This document shows, piece after piece, positions 44,320 to 54,113 of a stretch of DNA of 64,000 nucleotides. A program made the position numbers and the translations under genes. Below the pieces are notes generated by a model. That model had not been told where the DNA came from and searched no databases. It saw only the letters and a list, made by a program, of their open reading frames with translations. Position 1 is the stretch's first letter. Each line of letters starts with the position of its first letter. The stretch lies in NCBI RefSeq assembly GCF_025558425.1, contig NZ_CP094718.1:1116001-1180000 (forward strand), written 5' to 3'. The DNA comes from Staphylococcus sp. IVB6240. GTDB lineage: Bacteria > Bacillota > Bacilli > Staphylococcales > Staphylococcaceae.

Positions 44320-45000
44320 ATGATACCAATCAATAGACGTTTGAAAAAAGTGAGTGAATACGTAATCGGTGAAAAATTAGCAGATATCGGGTCAGACCAT
44401 GCATTTTTACCTATGTATTGCATAGAACAAAATATCACACAGTCAGCCATTGCTGGAGAGGTGATACCAGGACCTTACTCAGCTGCTGTTAAAAGTGTTG
44501 AACGCCATGGTTTTCAGAAACAAATTGATATCCGTTTAGGAAATGGGCTTACCATTTTAAATCCTGAAAGTGATCATGTTGATTCTGTAACTATTTGTGG
44601 TATGGGTGGTCCATTGATTGCTAAAATACTTAACGAAGGTTTTAAACATATTCCATACCGTCCTAGATTGATCTTGCAATCAAATATTCAATCTGAACCG
44701 ATACGTCAATTTTTACAATCAAACGGCTATCAAATTATCACTGAAACATTAATTAAAGAACGTGCACATATTTATGAAATTATTGTTGCTGATCCAGGAA
44801 CTATGACACTTTCAGATCGAGATTTAAAATTTGGTCCATATTTACATCCAGAACCATCAGAACTATTTGCTGAAAAATGGACACGTGAAATTGAAGCTTT
44901 AGAAGACATAAAAAAACAACTTGATCCAGTTCGCCATAAAAAGCGCTATGATGAAATCACAAGACAAGAAAATGAAATAAATGAGGTGATAAATCAATGA
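44320..45000 (+). CDS. trmK: tRNA m1A22 methyltransferase TrmK
   Basis: Rossmann SAM domain (KLADIGSDHAFLPMYCI, shown to 17 residues) with the TICGMGGPLIAKIL motif, then a C-terminal helical domain. Length is 226 residues. AAAGGAG precedes the ATG. The last 4 bases overlap yqfO. Confidence 0.92.
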   Translation: MIPINRRLKKVSEYVIGEKLADIGSDHAFLPMYCIEQNITQSAIAGEVIPGPYSAAVKSVERHGFQKQIDIRLGNGLTILNPESDHVDSVTICGMGGPLIAKILNEGFKHIPYRPRLILQSNIQSEPIRQFLQSNGYQIITETLIKERAHIYEIIVADPGTMTLSDRDLKFGPYLHPEPSELFAEKWTREIEALEDIKKQLDPVRHKKRYDEITRQENEINEVINQ

Positions 45001-46097
45001 AGTTAAAAACATTATTAGATATTCTCAATCATCATGTCCCATTTTCTAGTGCAGAGTCATGGGATAATGTTGGCTTATTAATTGGTAATCGTTATTCAAC
45101 AGTCACTGGCATCATGACAGCACTCGATTGTACCTCAGAAGTAGTTGATGAAGCGATTGAAAAAGGATGTAACACAATCGTTGCACATCATCCACTGATT
45201 TTTAAAGGTATGCGTGCCATCACGGCAGACGAAGGTTATGGAAATATTATTTATAAATTAATTCAAAATAATATCAATCTCATCGCTATGCATACGAATT
45301 TAGATGTTCATCCTCAAGGTGTCAATGCAATGCTGTCACAGCGATTGGGATTACAAGACCTCAAGATATTAACACCCGAATCAATCACATACTATAAAGT
45401 TCAAGTTTATATCCCTGAAGTCAATGCAGATGAACTTAAACATGCGTTATCAGAGCAAGGGCTTGCGACAGAAGGGGAATATGAGTATGCCTTTTTTAAC
45501 ACAAAAGGTTTAGGACAGTTTAAGCCAGTAGGAGCGGCGCAACCACATTTAGGTGAAATTGGACAAATCGAAACAGTTGAAGAAGTCAAAATTGAATTTA
45601 TGATTGATGCATCACAAAAACAATTGACACAAACGTTAATTCAACAACATCATCCATATGAAACACCCGTATATGACTTTATTCCACTTGAAAAGAATAT
45701 TCAACGTGGCTTAGGTATGATTGGTCAGTTATCAAAACCAATGACAGTTTCGACTTTTGTTGAACATGTTAAAGCGCAATTAAATATGCCAAGTGTTCGT
45801 TTTATTGGAGATTTAGATCGTAATATTGAGACAGTGGCGATTGTTGGCGGTTCTGGGATTGGCTATGAACAAACTGCTGCTCATCGCGGTGCAGATATCT
45901 TTTTAACAGGTGATATTAAACATCACGATGCTTTAGATGCGAAGATAGCTGGTATCCAATTATTAGACATCAATCATTATAGTGAATATGTCATGAAAGA
46001 AGGCCTTGTTACTTTATTAAATCAATGGCTATCTAATGATTTCGATGGAGAAATCTGTGCCTCAAACACACATACAGATCCATATCAATATATGTAA
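44997..46097 (+). CDS. yqfO: Nif3-like dinuclear metal protein (YqfO)
   Basis: NIF3 family with likely metal ligands in IVAHHPLIFKG, AMHTNLDVHP and the C-terminal FLTGDIKHHDAL. A PII-like insert lies in the middle (about residues 125-230). The 366 residues fit this three-part form. Function unproven; often called GTP cyclohydrolase I type 2 homologue. Coupled to trmK. Confidence 0.9.
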   Translation: MKLKTLLDILNHHVPFSSAESWDNVGLLIGNRYSTVTGIMTALDCTSEVVDEAIEKGCNTIVAHHPLIFKGMRAITADEGYGNIIYKLIQNNINLIAMHTNLDVHPQGVNAMLSQRLGLQDLKILTPESITYYKVQVYIPEVNADELKHALSEQGLATEGEYEYAFFNTKGLGQFKPVGAAQPHLGEIGQIETVEEVKIEFMIDASQKQLTQTLIQQHHPYETPVYDFIPLEKNIQRGLGMIGQLSKPMTVSTFVEHVKAQLNMPSVRFIGDLDRNIETVAIVGGSGIGYEQTAAHRGADIFLTGDIKHHDALDAKIAGIQLLDINHYSEYVMKEGLVTLLNQWLSNDFDGEICASNTHTDPYQYM

Positions 46098-46105
46098 ACA
46101 GAAAA

Positions 46106-46151
46106 CAAACCCCTTCATTATGTGTAAATACATACACAATGAAGGGGTTTG
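46106..46151. terminator. Bidirectional terminator between yqfO and ispH
   Basis: CAAACCCCTTCATT pairs with AATGAAGGGGTTTG, extended by TGTGTA/TACACA-type inner pairs. It lies 8 bases past yqfO and 3 bases past ispH (minus strand), so it probably ends both transcripts. Confidence 0.85.
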
Positions 46152-46154
46152 ATG

Positions 46155-47123
46155 CTATTCCATAATTTCAACTGGTTTCGCTTTTTTAATTTTAGGTAAA
46201 ATCTTTTCAACTGGGACATGTGACGTTGTATCATGTGTCGCAGGGTTCATTGGATCATATTGGTTAAAGAAATTGATCACTTCTTTAACGATTGGGGTAG
46301 GTGTAGAAGCACCAGCAGTAACTGCTACTGTTTCTACGCCATCTAACCAGTTCAGGTCAAGCTGTGAAATATCTGCAATACGATATGACTTTGTATTTGC
46401 AATATCTTTAGAAACTTGTGCTAATCTGTTTGAGTTATTACTTTTTGGATCGCCAACGACAATAAGTAAGTCTGCCTCACCAGCGTGGTTGGCAACAGCT
46501 TCTTGACGGACTTGTGTTGCTTGACAAATCTCTTTATGCTGCTCAATATGTGGATATTTCACCTTTAGATCATCCATCAAATGTAAGACATCCCATTGTG
46601 ACATCGTTGTCTGGTTTGTCACAATTAACGGAAATTCATGTAAACTCTCAGGTAGCGCGTCTACATCTTCCTTCGTTTCAACAAGGTGCACAATATCAGG
46701 TGCAACACCGACTGCGCCTTCAGGTTCTGGATGCCCTTTTTTACCAATATAAACGACATGATAGCCAGCTGATTTTTTCTGTCTTATGAGTTCGTGAGTA
46801 TTCTCAACATCAGGGCACGTGGCATCAATACAAGTTAATCCTTTTTCTCTTGCACGTTTTTTCACTTCTGGTGATACACCATGAGCAGTAAAGATAACCG
46901 TTCCCGTTTCAATTTGTTCTAAAATTTTAAGTCTATTCGGACCATCTAATGTGATGATTCCATCCGTTTCAAAAGCATCCGTAACATGCTTATTGTGTAC
47001 AATCATACCTAAAATATATATCGGACGTGGTAGGTTCGGGTCTAAAGAAGCATTTCGTGCGATCACCATCGCATCAACAACGCCGTAACAATAACCACGT
47101 GGTGTAATTTTTATAATTTCCAT
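46155..47123 (-). CDS. ispH: 4-hydroxy-3-methylbut-2-enyl diphosphate reductase
   Basis: Last step of the MEP isoprenoid pathway. Cluster cysteines are in PRGYCYGV (Cys12), DATCPDV and KEICQAT. Length is 322 residues from the ATG at 47123, which gives the usual start [18 protein letters not shown] at 47132 is only 3 bases from GGAGG, so I prefer the ATG. ispG, the preceding enzyme, is also on the minus strand further along. Confidence 0.94.
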   Translation of the reverse strand: MEIIKITPRGYCYGVVDAMVIARNASLDPNLPRPIYILGMIVHNKHVTDAFETDGIITLDGPNRLKILEQIETGTVIFTAHGVSPEVKKRAREKGLTCIDATCPDVENTHELIRQKKSAGYHVVYIGKKGHPEPEGAVGVAPDIVHLVETKEDVDALPESLHEFPLIVTNQTTMSQWDVLHLMDDLKVKYPHIEQHKEICQATQVRQEAVANHAGEADLLIVVGDPKSNNSNRLAQVSKDIANTKSYRIADISQLDLNWLDGVETVAVTAGASTPTPIVKEVINFFNQYDPMNPATHDTTSHVPVEKILPKIKKAKPVEIME

Positions 47124-47151
47124 ATTTATCACGAACCTCCTTCAATCATTT

Positions 47152-47160
47152 ATTATAGCA
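47152..47160 (-). promoter_or_regulatory. Extended -10 promoter of ispH
   Basis: On the minus strand TGCTATAAT, 28 bases before the ispH ATG. Confidence 0.6.
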
Positions 47161-47350
47161 ACATATCAGGTGCTTTTAAAGAAAAGGGACCATTTAGCTA
47201 TGAAGTTCAATAGAAAGTTAAACAATTTTTTGAATTCATCCTAAATAAATTGTTATTTAGCTAGAATTATATGACATCATCATATTGTTTATTTTCTTTA
47301 TGCCGTATTTCATTTATAATGGATAGATGAATCTTTAAGGAGGCCAAACA

Positions 47351-48691
47351 ATGGCAAAACATCCATTTGAGCAATTTAACTTTGACTCAGATATTTTAGC
47401 AGCTATAGATGCGTTAAATTTTAAACAACCAACTGATATACAACAACGTGTGATTCCAAAAATGATGAAACAAACAAATATCATTGGACAATCACAAACA
47501 GGTACAGGAAAGTCACATGCCTTTTTACTACCTTTATTCCAACAAATCAAACCTGAAATTACTGAACCACAAGCGATTATTGTTGCACCTACACGTGAAT
47601 TAGCAACACAACTTTACCATGCAGCCCTTCAATTAGCAGAACATAAGCAAGGTGTAAAAGTAAGCTTATTTATTGGTGGTACAGATTTTGAAAAAGATAA
47701 ACAAAAAACAACGAATCAGCCACAATTAATTATTGGAACACCGACTAGAATTAATGATTTAGCAAAAATTGGCGCACTGCATGTACACCTCGCACATTAT
47801 TTAGTTGTGGATGAAGCAGACTTGATGATTGATTTAGGACTTATTCAAGAAGTGGACCAAATCGCTGCGAGACTTGATGATGAGACAAAAATGGCAGTTT
47901 TTAGTGCTACAATTCCTAAATCATTACACCCATTTCTTAATAAATACTTGGAAAATCCAACATTTATTGAAGTAAAAAATACTTCAAAAAATAAAAGCAG
48001 TATTCAATTTTACTTAATACCAACAAGAGGTTCAGCAAAAATTGAAAAAACAATTGAACTCATTCACACATTAAATCCATATTTAGGTATTATTTTCTGT
48101 AACAGTCGTGAGAATGCCGATCATCTTGCACAACAACTGACTTCAGAAGGTATTCAAGTTGGTATGATTCACGGTGGCTTATCACCACGTGAACGTAAAC
48201 AACAAATGAAGCGTATTCGTAATCTCGAATTCCAATATGTGATTGCGAGTGACTTAGCATCACGTGGTATTGATATCGAGGGTGTCAGCCACGTTATTAA
48301 CTTCGATGTTCCTAAAGATATTGACTTCTTTACACATCGCGTTGGTCGTACGGGACGAGGAAACTATAAAGGTATCGCCATTACATTATATACACCAGAT
48401 GAAGAGAACTTAATTCATCAAATCGAGGCAAAAGGTTATCATTTTGAGAACGTAGATGTGAAAAATGGTGAGTTGGTACCGATTAAAGCCCACAACACAC
48501 GTCGTTTACGTCAAAAACAAGATGACCATATTACGCAACAAGTAAAACATAAAGTAAAACGAAATAATAAGAAAAAAGTAAAACCAGGTTATAAGAAAAA
48601 GTTTAATCAAGAACTTGAAAATCTTAAACGCCAAGAAAAACGTCAATTTAGTCGTCGTAAAAACCGACAAAATCGTAAAAATAAAAAGTAA
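47351..48691 (+). CDS. cshB: DEAD-box RNA helicase CshB
   Basis: Cold-shock RNA helicase. Motif I SQTGTGKS, motif II VDEAD, motif III SAT and motif VI HRVGRTGR are present. The C-terminal 70 residues are very Lys/Arg rich (RNA-binding tail). Length is 446 residues. AAGGAGG precedes the ATG. It is transcribed divergently from ispH. Confidence 0.94.
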   Translation: MAKHPFEQFNFDSDILAAIDALNFKQPTDIQQRVIPKMMKQTNIIGQSQTGTGKSHAFLLPLFQQIKPEITEPQAIIVAPTRELATQLYHAALQLAEHKQGVKVSLFIGGTDFEKDKQKTTNQPQLIIGTPTRINDLAKIGALHVHLAHYLVVDEADLMIDLGLIQEVDQIAARLDDETKMAVFSATIPKSLHPFLNKYLENPTFIEVKNTSKNKSSIQFYLIPTRGSAKIEKTIELIHTLNPYLGIIFCNSRENADHLAQQLTSEGIQVGMIHGGLSPRERKQQMKRIRNLEFQYVIASDLASRGIDIEGVSHVINFDVPKDIDFFTHRVGRTGRGNYKGIAITLYTPDEENLIHQIEAKGYHFENVDVKNGELVPIKAHNTRRLRQKQDDHITQQVKHKVKRNNKKKVKPGYKKKFNQELENLKRQEKRQFSRRKNRQNRKNKK

Positions 48692-48706
48692 AGGATGGAT
48701 TACCAA

Positions 48707-49597
48707 ATGTTAATTGGATCACATGTTTCAATGAGTGGTAAGAAAATGCTTCAAGGATCTGCTGAAGAGGCGCATAAATATGGTGCATCTACGTTTATGA
48801 TCTATACAGGTGCTCCACAAAATACACGTAGAAAACCAATTGAAGAATTGAATATTGATGCTGGACAACAAGCAATGAAAGACTATGGTTTATCAAATAT
48901 TGTTGTGCACGCACCCTATATTATTAATATTGCTAATACAACCAAACCAGAAGTATTCCAACTTGGTGTAGATTTCTTACAAAATGAAATTGAACGCACT
49001 GAAAAAATTGGGGCACAAGACATTGTGCTACATCCAGGTGCGCATGTGGGTGCTGGTGCTGAAGTTGGTATTAAACGTATCATTGAAGGTTTAAATGAAG
49101 TATTAACAAACGATAATAATGTACGTATTGCTTTGGAAACAATGGCTGGTAAAGGTTCAGAAGTAGGGCGCACTTTTGAAGAAATTGCACAGATTATTGA
49201 CGGCGTACACCACAATGAAAGATTGTCAGTTTGTCTAGACACTTGTCATATTCATGATGCTGGTTATGATGTTGTGAATGATTTTGATGGTGTCCTTAAT
49301 CAATTTGATAAAATTGTGGGTGTTGATCGTATTAAAGTTGTACATGTTAACGACAGTAAAAATCCAGTTGGTGCGCATAAAGACCGTCATGAAAATATTG
49401 GTTTTGGTCACATTGGTTTTGACGCATTGAATTATGTTGTCCATCATGAACAATTCAAAGAGATTCCTAAAATTTTAGAAACACCTTATGTTGGTGAAGA
49501 TAAGAAAAATAAAAAAGCACCATATGCATATGAAATTGAAGCATTTCGTAATAAAAAATTCGACCCTGAGATGAAAGATAAAATTTTATCAATTTAA
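48707..49597 (+). CDS. nfo: Endonuclease IV (AP endonuclease)
   Basis: Cuts abasic sites in base-excision repair. TIM barrel with trinuclear zinc motifs: [36 protein letters not shown] and [21 protein letters not shown]. Length is 296 residues from the ATG at 48707; AAAGGA overlaps an earlier ATG at 48695, ruling that out. Confidence 0.95.
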   Translation: MLIGSHVSMSGKKMLQGSAEEAHKYGASTFMIYTGAPQNTRRKPIEELNIDAGQQAMKDYGLSNIVVHAPYIINIANTTKPEVFQLGVDFLQNEIERTEKIGAQDIVLHPGAHVGAGAEVGIKRIIEGLNEVLTNDNNVRIALETMAGKGSEVGRTFEEIAQIIDGVHHNERLSVCLDTCHIHDAGYDVVNDFDGVLNQFDKIVGVDRIKVVHVNDSKNPVGAHKDRHENIGFGHIGFDALNYVVHHEQFKEIPKILETPYVGEDKKNKKAPYAYEIEAFRNKKFDPEMKDKILSI

Positions 49598-49611
49598 TTT
49601 TGAAAAAAATG

Positions 49612-49663
49612 GAACTATACATTGATTAAACAGTGTTGACTCAATGTATAGTTCTTGTCTTTT
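49612..49663 (+). terminator. Terminator after nfo
   Basis: GAACTATACATTGA pairs with TCAATGTATAGTTC (14 pairs), followed by TTGTCTTTT. Confidence 0.85.
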
Positions 49664-49664
49664 G

Positions 49665-49685
49665 TAGTCGTAAACATTACTATTT
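49665..49685 (+). promoter_or_regulatory. Zur box upstream of znuC
   Basis: The 21 bases from 49665 (core TCGTAA-N2-ATTAC-N-ATTT) match about 17 of 21 positions of the Bacillus/Staphylococcus Zur consensus AAATCGTAATNATTACGATTT. Located 45 bases before znuC, whose operon encodes Zur. Confidence 0.65.
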
Positions 49686-49729
49686 ACATTTAATGACGTG
49701 ACGTATATAGTATTTAATGAGGTGAAATA

Positions 49730-50500
49730 ATGATGCAACCTGTATTTGAATTAAAAGATATTGATTTTTATTTTGAAAATAAAAAAGTGTTAGAGAATAT
49801 CAATATCTGTATAAATAAAGGTGAATTCTTGGCCATTGTTGGTCCAAATGGGGCAGGAAAATCAACTTTATTAAAATTAATGTTAGGTCTATTACCTATT
49901 CAAAAAGGTGAAATTTTTGTTGATGGAGAAGCGTATCAAAAAAGTTTGACATCAGACAAAATTAGTTATGTCTCACAAAAAGCATCTGCAGTTGCTGCTG
50001 GCTTTCCTGCTACAGTCAATGAAGTTGTGTTAAGTGGTCTAACGAGACAAAAGAGATTATTTAAATGGTTTAATCGCCAAGATCATCAAAAAGTAGACCA
50101 AGTGCTTGAACGCCTTAATATTAGCCATTTAAAAGGGAAGAATATCTCAGAATTATCAGGTGGACAACAACAACGTGTTTTGATTGCTAGAGCTTTAGTA
50201 AGTGATCCAACCGTCCTTATTTTAGATGAACCAACAAATGGCATTGATGCAAAACATGTTGGAGAATTTTATGATACACTTGAACATTTAAAAAATGAAG
50301 GTGTTACGATTATTCTGGTAACACATGATATAGGTGTTGTTGCAGATACTGCGACAGAAGTGGCATGTATTAATAAACATCTCCATTTCCATGGATCTGC
50401 ACATGAATTTAAATCATTAGATGAAGTCGAAATTTCAAAAATATATGGTCATCCTATTAAATTTGTTGACCATAAACATGATAGGGATTGTTGTTTATGA
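49730..50500 (+). CDS. znuC: Zinc ABC transporter ATP-binding protein
   Basis: Walker A GPNGAGKST (residues 38-46), signature LSGGQQQR, Walker B VLILDEP. At 256 residues it is a manganese/zinc-type importer ATPase; zinc is assigned from the adjacent zur and the Zur box. The C-terminus has His/Cys residues (HKHDRDCC). The start may be 49730 or 49733. No substrate-binding lipoprotein is in the operon, so it must be elsewhere. Confidence 0.9.
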   Translation: MMQPVFELKDIDFYFENKKVLENINICINKGEFLAIVGPNGAGKSTLLKLMLGLLPIQKGEIFVDGEAYQKSLTSDKISYVSQKASAVAAGFPATVNEVVLSGLTRQKRLFKWFNRQDHQKVDQVLERLNISHLKGKNISELSGGQQQRVLIARALVSDPTVLILDEPTNGIDAKHVGEFYDTLEHLKNEGVTIILVTHDIGVVADTATEVACINKHLHFHGSAHEFKSLDEVEISKIYGHPIKFVDHKHDRDCCL

Positions 50501-51360
50501 TAGATGCGTTAATGAATTTTGAATTTATAAGGTATTCATTTATCAGTGGTATATTGATTGGTTTAATTGCACCACTGATTGGAACGTTTATTGTTGTCCG
50601 AAGATTATCACTGATTGCAGATGCATTAAGTCACGTGACATTAGGTGGTATTTCTTTTGGGATGTTTTTAATTACTGCCGTTCCACTTTTTTCAAATATT
50701 AATCCTATTTGGACCGGAATTCTCTTTTCAATTATTGGGGCATTATTAATTGAAAAATTGCGTAGTTCATATAAAAATTATCAAGAAATTGCCATACCGA
50801 TTATTATGAGTACGGGTATTGGGTTAAGTGCCATCTTCATCTCATTGGCTGATGGATTTAATCAAGAGTTAGTCGGCTTATTATTTGGTTCTATCAGTGC
50901 AGTGTCAATTAGTGATTTAATCACCATTATTATCATTACAGTATTAGTACTCGTATTTATCTTGTTATTTTATAAAGAATTATTTATTCTTTCTTTTGAT
51001 GCTGAATATAGCCAAGTCATCGGTATTCCGAAATGGATACAATTTCTATTTATTGTGATTGTTGCCCTTGTTATTTCTGCATCGATGCGTGTCATTGGGG
51101 TATTATTAGTCAGCGCGCTCATTACGCTACCAGTCGCAATTGCAATGCGCTGGACAAAAGGGTATAAACAATTTATCTTTATGAGTATTATGATTGGTGA
51201 ATTTTCCGTCATAACTGGACTAATTTCTGCTTTCTATTTAGATATCTCTCCAGGTGGTATTATTGTTGTTATTTTAGTTTTATTGTTATGTTTAACAATG
51301 GGGTACCAAGGATTGATGAAAGGGAAAGTAAAAGAGGTGAAAGCAAATGGAAACGAATAA
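50497..51360 (+). CDS. znuB: Zinc ABC transporter permease
   Basis: ABC-3 family permease of 287 residues with about eight hydrophobic segments and the family motif around [20 protein letters not shown]. It overlaps znuC by 4 bases at this ATG and zur by 14 bases. An upstream in-frame TTG is possible but less likely. Confidence 0.9.
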   Translation: MIDALMNFEFIRYSFISGILIGLIAPLIGTFIVVRRLSLIADALSHVTLGGISFGMFLITAVPLFSNINPIWTGILFSIIGALLIEKLRSSYKNYQEIAIPIIMSTGIGLSAIFISLADGFNQELVGLLFGSISAVSISDLITIIIITVLVLVFILLFYKELFILSFDAEYSQVIGIPKWIQFLFIVIVALVISASMRVIGVLLVSALITLPVAIAMRWTKGYKQFIFMSIMIGEFSVITGLISAFYLDISPGGIIVVILVLLLCLTMGYQGLMKGKVKEVKANGNE

Positions 51361-51754
51361 TGCGATTCAACTACTTAAAGAAAACGGCCATAAATATACT
51401 GATAAAAGACGCGACATGATTAATATCTTTGTCAATGAAGATAAATATATTAATGCAAAACATGTACAAAAAATCATGAACGACACATATCCAGGCATCT
51501 CTTTTGATACCATCTATCGTAATCTGCATTTATTTAAAACACTAGGCATTATTGAAAGCACTGAATTAGATGGAGAAATGAAATTTAGGATTTCATGTAC
51601 AAAACATCATCATCACCATTTCATATGTAAATCATGTGGTGATACAAAAGTCATTGATTATTGTCCAATGACTGAAATTCAAAAATCATTACCTGAAGTT
51701 GAAATTGAGATGCATAAGCTAGAAGTTTATGGTATTTGTGAAAATTGTCGTTAA
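51347..51754 (+). CDS. zur: Zinc uptake regulator Zur (Fur family)
   Basis: Fur-family repressor of 135 residues: N-terminal winged helix ([20 protein letters not shown]), then a His-rich metal region ([14 protein letters not shown]) and a second CxxC (CENC) that forms the structural zinc site. Placement after znuCB and a Zur box indicate zinc rather than iron or peroxide sensing. Confidence 0.9.
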   Translation: METNNAIQLLKENGHKYTDKRRDMINIFVNEDKYINAKHVQKIMNDTYPGISFDTIYRNLHLFKTLGIIESTELDGEMKFRISCTKHHHHHFICKSCGDTKVIDYCPMTEIQKSLPEVEIEMHKLEVYGICENCR

Positions 51755-51755
51755 G

Positions 51756-51793
51756 AAAAAACCTTGTAGGCAACAATGCTTACAAGGTTTTTC
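51756..51793 (+). terminator. Terminator of znuCB-zur
   Basis: AAAAACCTTGTA pairs with TACAAGGTTTTT. The T-rich arm also supplies the T tract, and the A-rich left arm would serve the opposite strand. Confidence 0.8.
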
Positions 51794-51821
51794 TAATGCT
51801 TAAAATCAATTATGAAGAAAA

Positions 51822-51852
51822 AGGCGAGATAGTCTCTTATACTATCTCGCCT
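51822..51852 (-). terminator. Terminator of ispG
   Basis: AGGCGAGATAGT pairs with ACTATCTCGCCT; read on the minus strand it is followed by TTTTTC. It begins 18 bases past the ispG stop. Confidence 0.85.
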
Positions 51853-51869
51853 ATATTAACCACTCACTT

Positions 51870-52973
51870 TTATGATTGGGCTGCTTTATCACGGTTAGCT
51901 TCCATTTCTGCAGCAAGTTTGTCGATTTCTTTTTTAAGTTCATCAACCATTGTTTCTTCAGGTACTTTTCTAACTGTTTTTCCTTTCATAAACAATAGGC
52001 CTTCTCCACGTGCACCGGCAATACCAATATCTGCTTCACGTGCTTCACCCGGTCCATTAACAGCGCAGCCTAACACTGCAACTTTTAATGGTACTTGCAA
52101 TTTCTCAATGTAATCTTCTACTTCATTAGCAATTGAGATAAGGTCAATTTCGATTCGACCACAGGTAGGGCAAGCAATTAATGTTGCAGCATTACTCGCA
52201 AGACCAAAAGCTTTCAATAATGACTTCGCAACTTTTACTTCTTCAACGGGATCTGCTGATAAAGAAATACGAGCAGTATTACCAATACCTAGCGCTAAGA
52301 TAGCACCTAAACCAGCAGAAGATTTTACTGTACCATTGAATAGTGTGCCACTTTCAGTAATCCCTAAATGTAGTGGGTAGTCAAAAGCTTGTGCTGCTTT
52401 TGTATATGCTTCAATGGCTAAATTAACATCACTTGCTTTCATTGATACGATAATATCGTGGAAGTCTAAGTCTTCAAGAATTTTAATGTGATGCAATGCA
52501 CTTTCTACCATTCCATCTGCAGTTGGATAACCATATTTTTTCAAGATATGCTTTTCTAATGAACCTGCATTAACCCCAATTCGAATTGGAATACCTTTCT
52601 TTTTACATGCTTCAACAACTGCTTCAACTTTCTCACGTCTGCCGATATTACCAGGATTGATACGAATTTTATCCGCACCGTTCTCAATAGCGATAAGCGC
52701 TAATTTATAATTGAAATGTATGTCTACTACAAGTGGAATATTAATTTGTGCTTTAATATCTTTGATTGCATGTGCATCTTCTTCATTCGGACATGCGACA
52801 CGAACTATTTGACAGCCAGCTTCTTCAAGTCGCTTGATTTCTGCAACAGTTGCCTCTACATCATGGGTTTTTGTCGTTGTCATACTTTGAATCACAACTT
52901 CATCGGAACCACCAATTGTTAAATTACCAACTTTGACAGGTCGGGTATTTTTACGATGTGTAATTTCTGACAT
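51870..52973 (-). CDS. ispG: 4-hydroxy-3-methylbut-2-en-1-yl diphosphate synthase
   Basis: Penultimate MEP-pathway enzyme, flavodoxin- or ferredoxin-dependent. A TIM-barrel N-terminus ([14 protein letters not shown]) and C-terminal 4Fe-4S cysteines in ACPTCGR and [12 protein letters not shown]. Length is 367 residues. AAAAGGAG precedes the ATG on the minus strand. Confidence 0.94.
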   Translation of the reverse strand: MSEITHRKNTRPVKVGNLTIGGSDEVVIQSMTTTKTHDVEATVAEIKRLEEAGCQIVRVACPNEEDAHAIKDIKAQINIPLVVDIHFNYKLALIAIENGADKIRINPGNIGRREKVEAVVEACKKKGIPIRIGVNAGSLEKHILKKYGYPTADGMVESALHHIKILEDLDFHDIIVSMKASDVNLAIEAYTKAAQAFDYPLHLGITESGTLFNGTVKSSAGLGAILALGIGNTARISLSADPVEEVKVAKSLLKAFGLASNAATLIACPTCGRIEIDLISIANEVEDYIEKLQVPLKVAVLGCAVNGPGEAREADIGIAGARGEGLLFMKGKTVRKVPEETMVDELKKEIDKLAAEMEANRDKAAQS

Positions 52974-53049
52974 GTTAGAAACTCCTTTTTACCAATTTTA
53001 TATATTGAAAATGCACTTAAATAGGCTAATCTTTTCAACGTTAATATTT

Positions 53050-53079
53050 ATTATACAATATTAAATGGCGGTTATTCAA
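53050..53079 (-). promoter_or_regulatory. Promoter of ispG
   Basis: On the minus strand TTGAAT, 18 bases, TATAAT, about 75 bases before the ispG ATG. Confidence 0.6.
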
Positions 53080-53095
53080 AACAATGAACTAATTT

Positions 53096-53138
53096 TTGTC
53101 ACATTTTACGTTTAAGTGATATATAATTGTGTTATACA
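53096..53138 (+). promoter_or_regulatory. sodA promoter region
   Basis: Two candidates overlap: TTGTCA-N18-TATATA (53096-53125) and an extended -10 TGTTATACA (53130-53138). Either gives a leader of about 100 bases. Confidence 0.45.
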
Positions 53139-53149
53139 ATAACTAAACA

Positions 53150-53230
53150 TTCCTGTTATTAATGCTTTATAAGCAGATTAATTGTAACAGGAAAGTAGGA
53201 ATTGTTAGAATATAACTGGAATCAACAATT
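53150..53230 (+). promoter_or_regulatory. Structured sodA leader with two hairpins
   Basis: Hairpin 1 (53150-53193) pairs TTCCTGTTA with TAACAGGAA, plus inner ATTAA pairs. Hairpin 2 (53200-53230) pairs AATTGTT with AACAATT and ends directly against the AGGAGG ribosome binding site. It may affect message stability or ribosome access. Confidence 0.5.
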
Positions 53231-53246
53231 AGGAGGATGATTAATT

Positions 53247-53846
53247 ATGGCTTTCGAATTACCAAAATTACCTTATGCATATGATGCATTAGAACCACAC
53301 TTTGACAAAGAGACTATGGAGATTCACCATACAAAACATCATAACACGTATGTAACTAAGTTAAATGTTGCAGTAGAAGGTACTGAGTTTGAAAACAAAT
53401 CAATTGAAGATCTTGTAGCAAACTTAAACGATGTACCAGAAGAAAAACGTACTGCTGTTCGTAATAATGGTGGCGGTCATTTAAATCACTCATTATTCTG
53501 GCAATTATTAACACCTAACTCAGAAGAAAAAGGTGAAGTGGTTGAAAAAATCACAGAAAAATGGGGTAGCTTAGATAGCTTCAAACAAGAATTTGCTGAC
53601 AAAGCAGCAGCTCGCTTTGGTTCAGGTTGGGCTTGGCTCGTTGTAGACAATGGAGAATTAGCAATTGTCACTACGCCAAACCAAGATAACCCAGTAACTG
53701 ACGGCAAATCACCATTACTAGGTCTTGATGTTTGGGAACATGCTTACTACCTTAAATATCAAAACAAACGTCCAGATTACATCAATGCATTCTGGAGCGT
53801 TGTAAACTGGGAAAAAGTAGACGAATTATATCAAGCAGCTAAATAA
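53247..53846 (+). CDS. sodA: Superoxide dismutase, Mn/Fe family
   Basis: Converts superoxide to hydrogen peroxide. Metal ligands are His27 (EIHHTKHH), the His of [11 protein letters not shown], and Asp/His of DVWEHAYYL. Length is 199 residues. It resembles staphylococcal SodA; whether Mn or Fe is used cannot be decided from sequence by eye. AGGAGG precedes the ATG. Confidence 0.95.
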   Translation: MAFELPKLPYAYDALEPHFDKETMEIHHTKHHNTYVTKLNVAVEGTEFENKSIEDLVANLNDVPEEKRTAVRNNGGGHLNHSLFWQLLTPNSEEKGEVVEKITEKWGSLDSFKQEFADKAAARFGSGWAWLVVDNGELAIVTTPNQDNPVTDGKSPLLGLDVWEHAYYLKYQNKRPDYINAFWSVVNWEKVDELYQAAK

Positions 53847-53864
53847 TTTTGATATATTTGATAG

Positions 53865-53897
53865 AGCGTGTAATTCATTGTAATTACACGCTTTTTT
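53865..53897 (+). terminator. Terminator of sodA
   Basis: AGCGTGTAATT pairs with AATTACACGCT, followed by TTTTTT. The 200 bases from here to the PBP gene hold no gene. Confidence 0.9.
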
Positions 53898-54113
53898 ACG
53901 TTGCTTTATTGATAGTCATTTGAAGTCTATGATCCTACATATAAATGAAAAAGTTAAATTCCTTTATGAGGTATTTCTTCTATTGTAATTAAAGCTATGA
54001 ACCCATATCATTTTAAATAACAAAATTCTTTTACTTTTTCTGAAAAAATATTAGCCAAATAAGGAAATATCATATATCATTTTAAGAAGAAAACGTGCGA
54101 ATTGAGGTAGATT

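Noticed and set aside
51745..52113. Plus-strand open frame of about 122 residues
   Set aside because: It lies antisense to the end of ispG and across two terminators; composition is that of a reversed coding sequence and it has no binding site.
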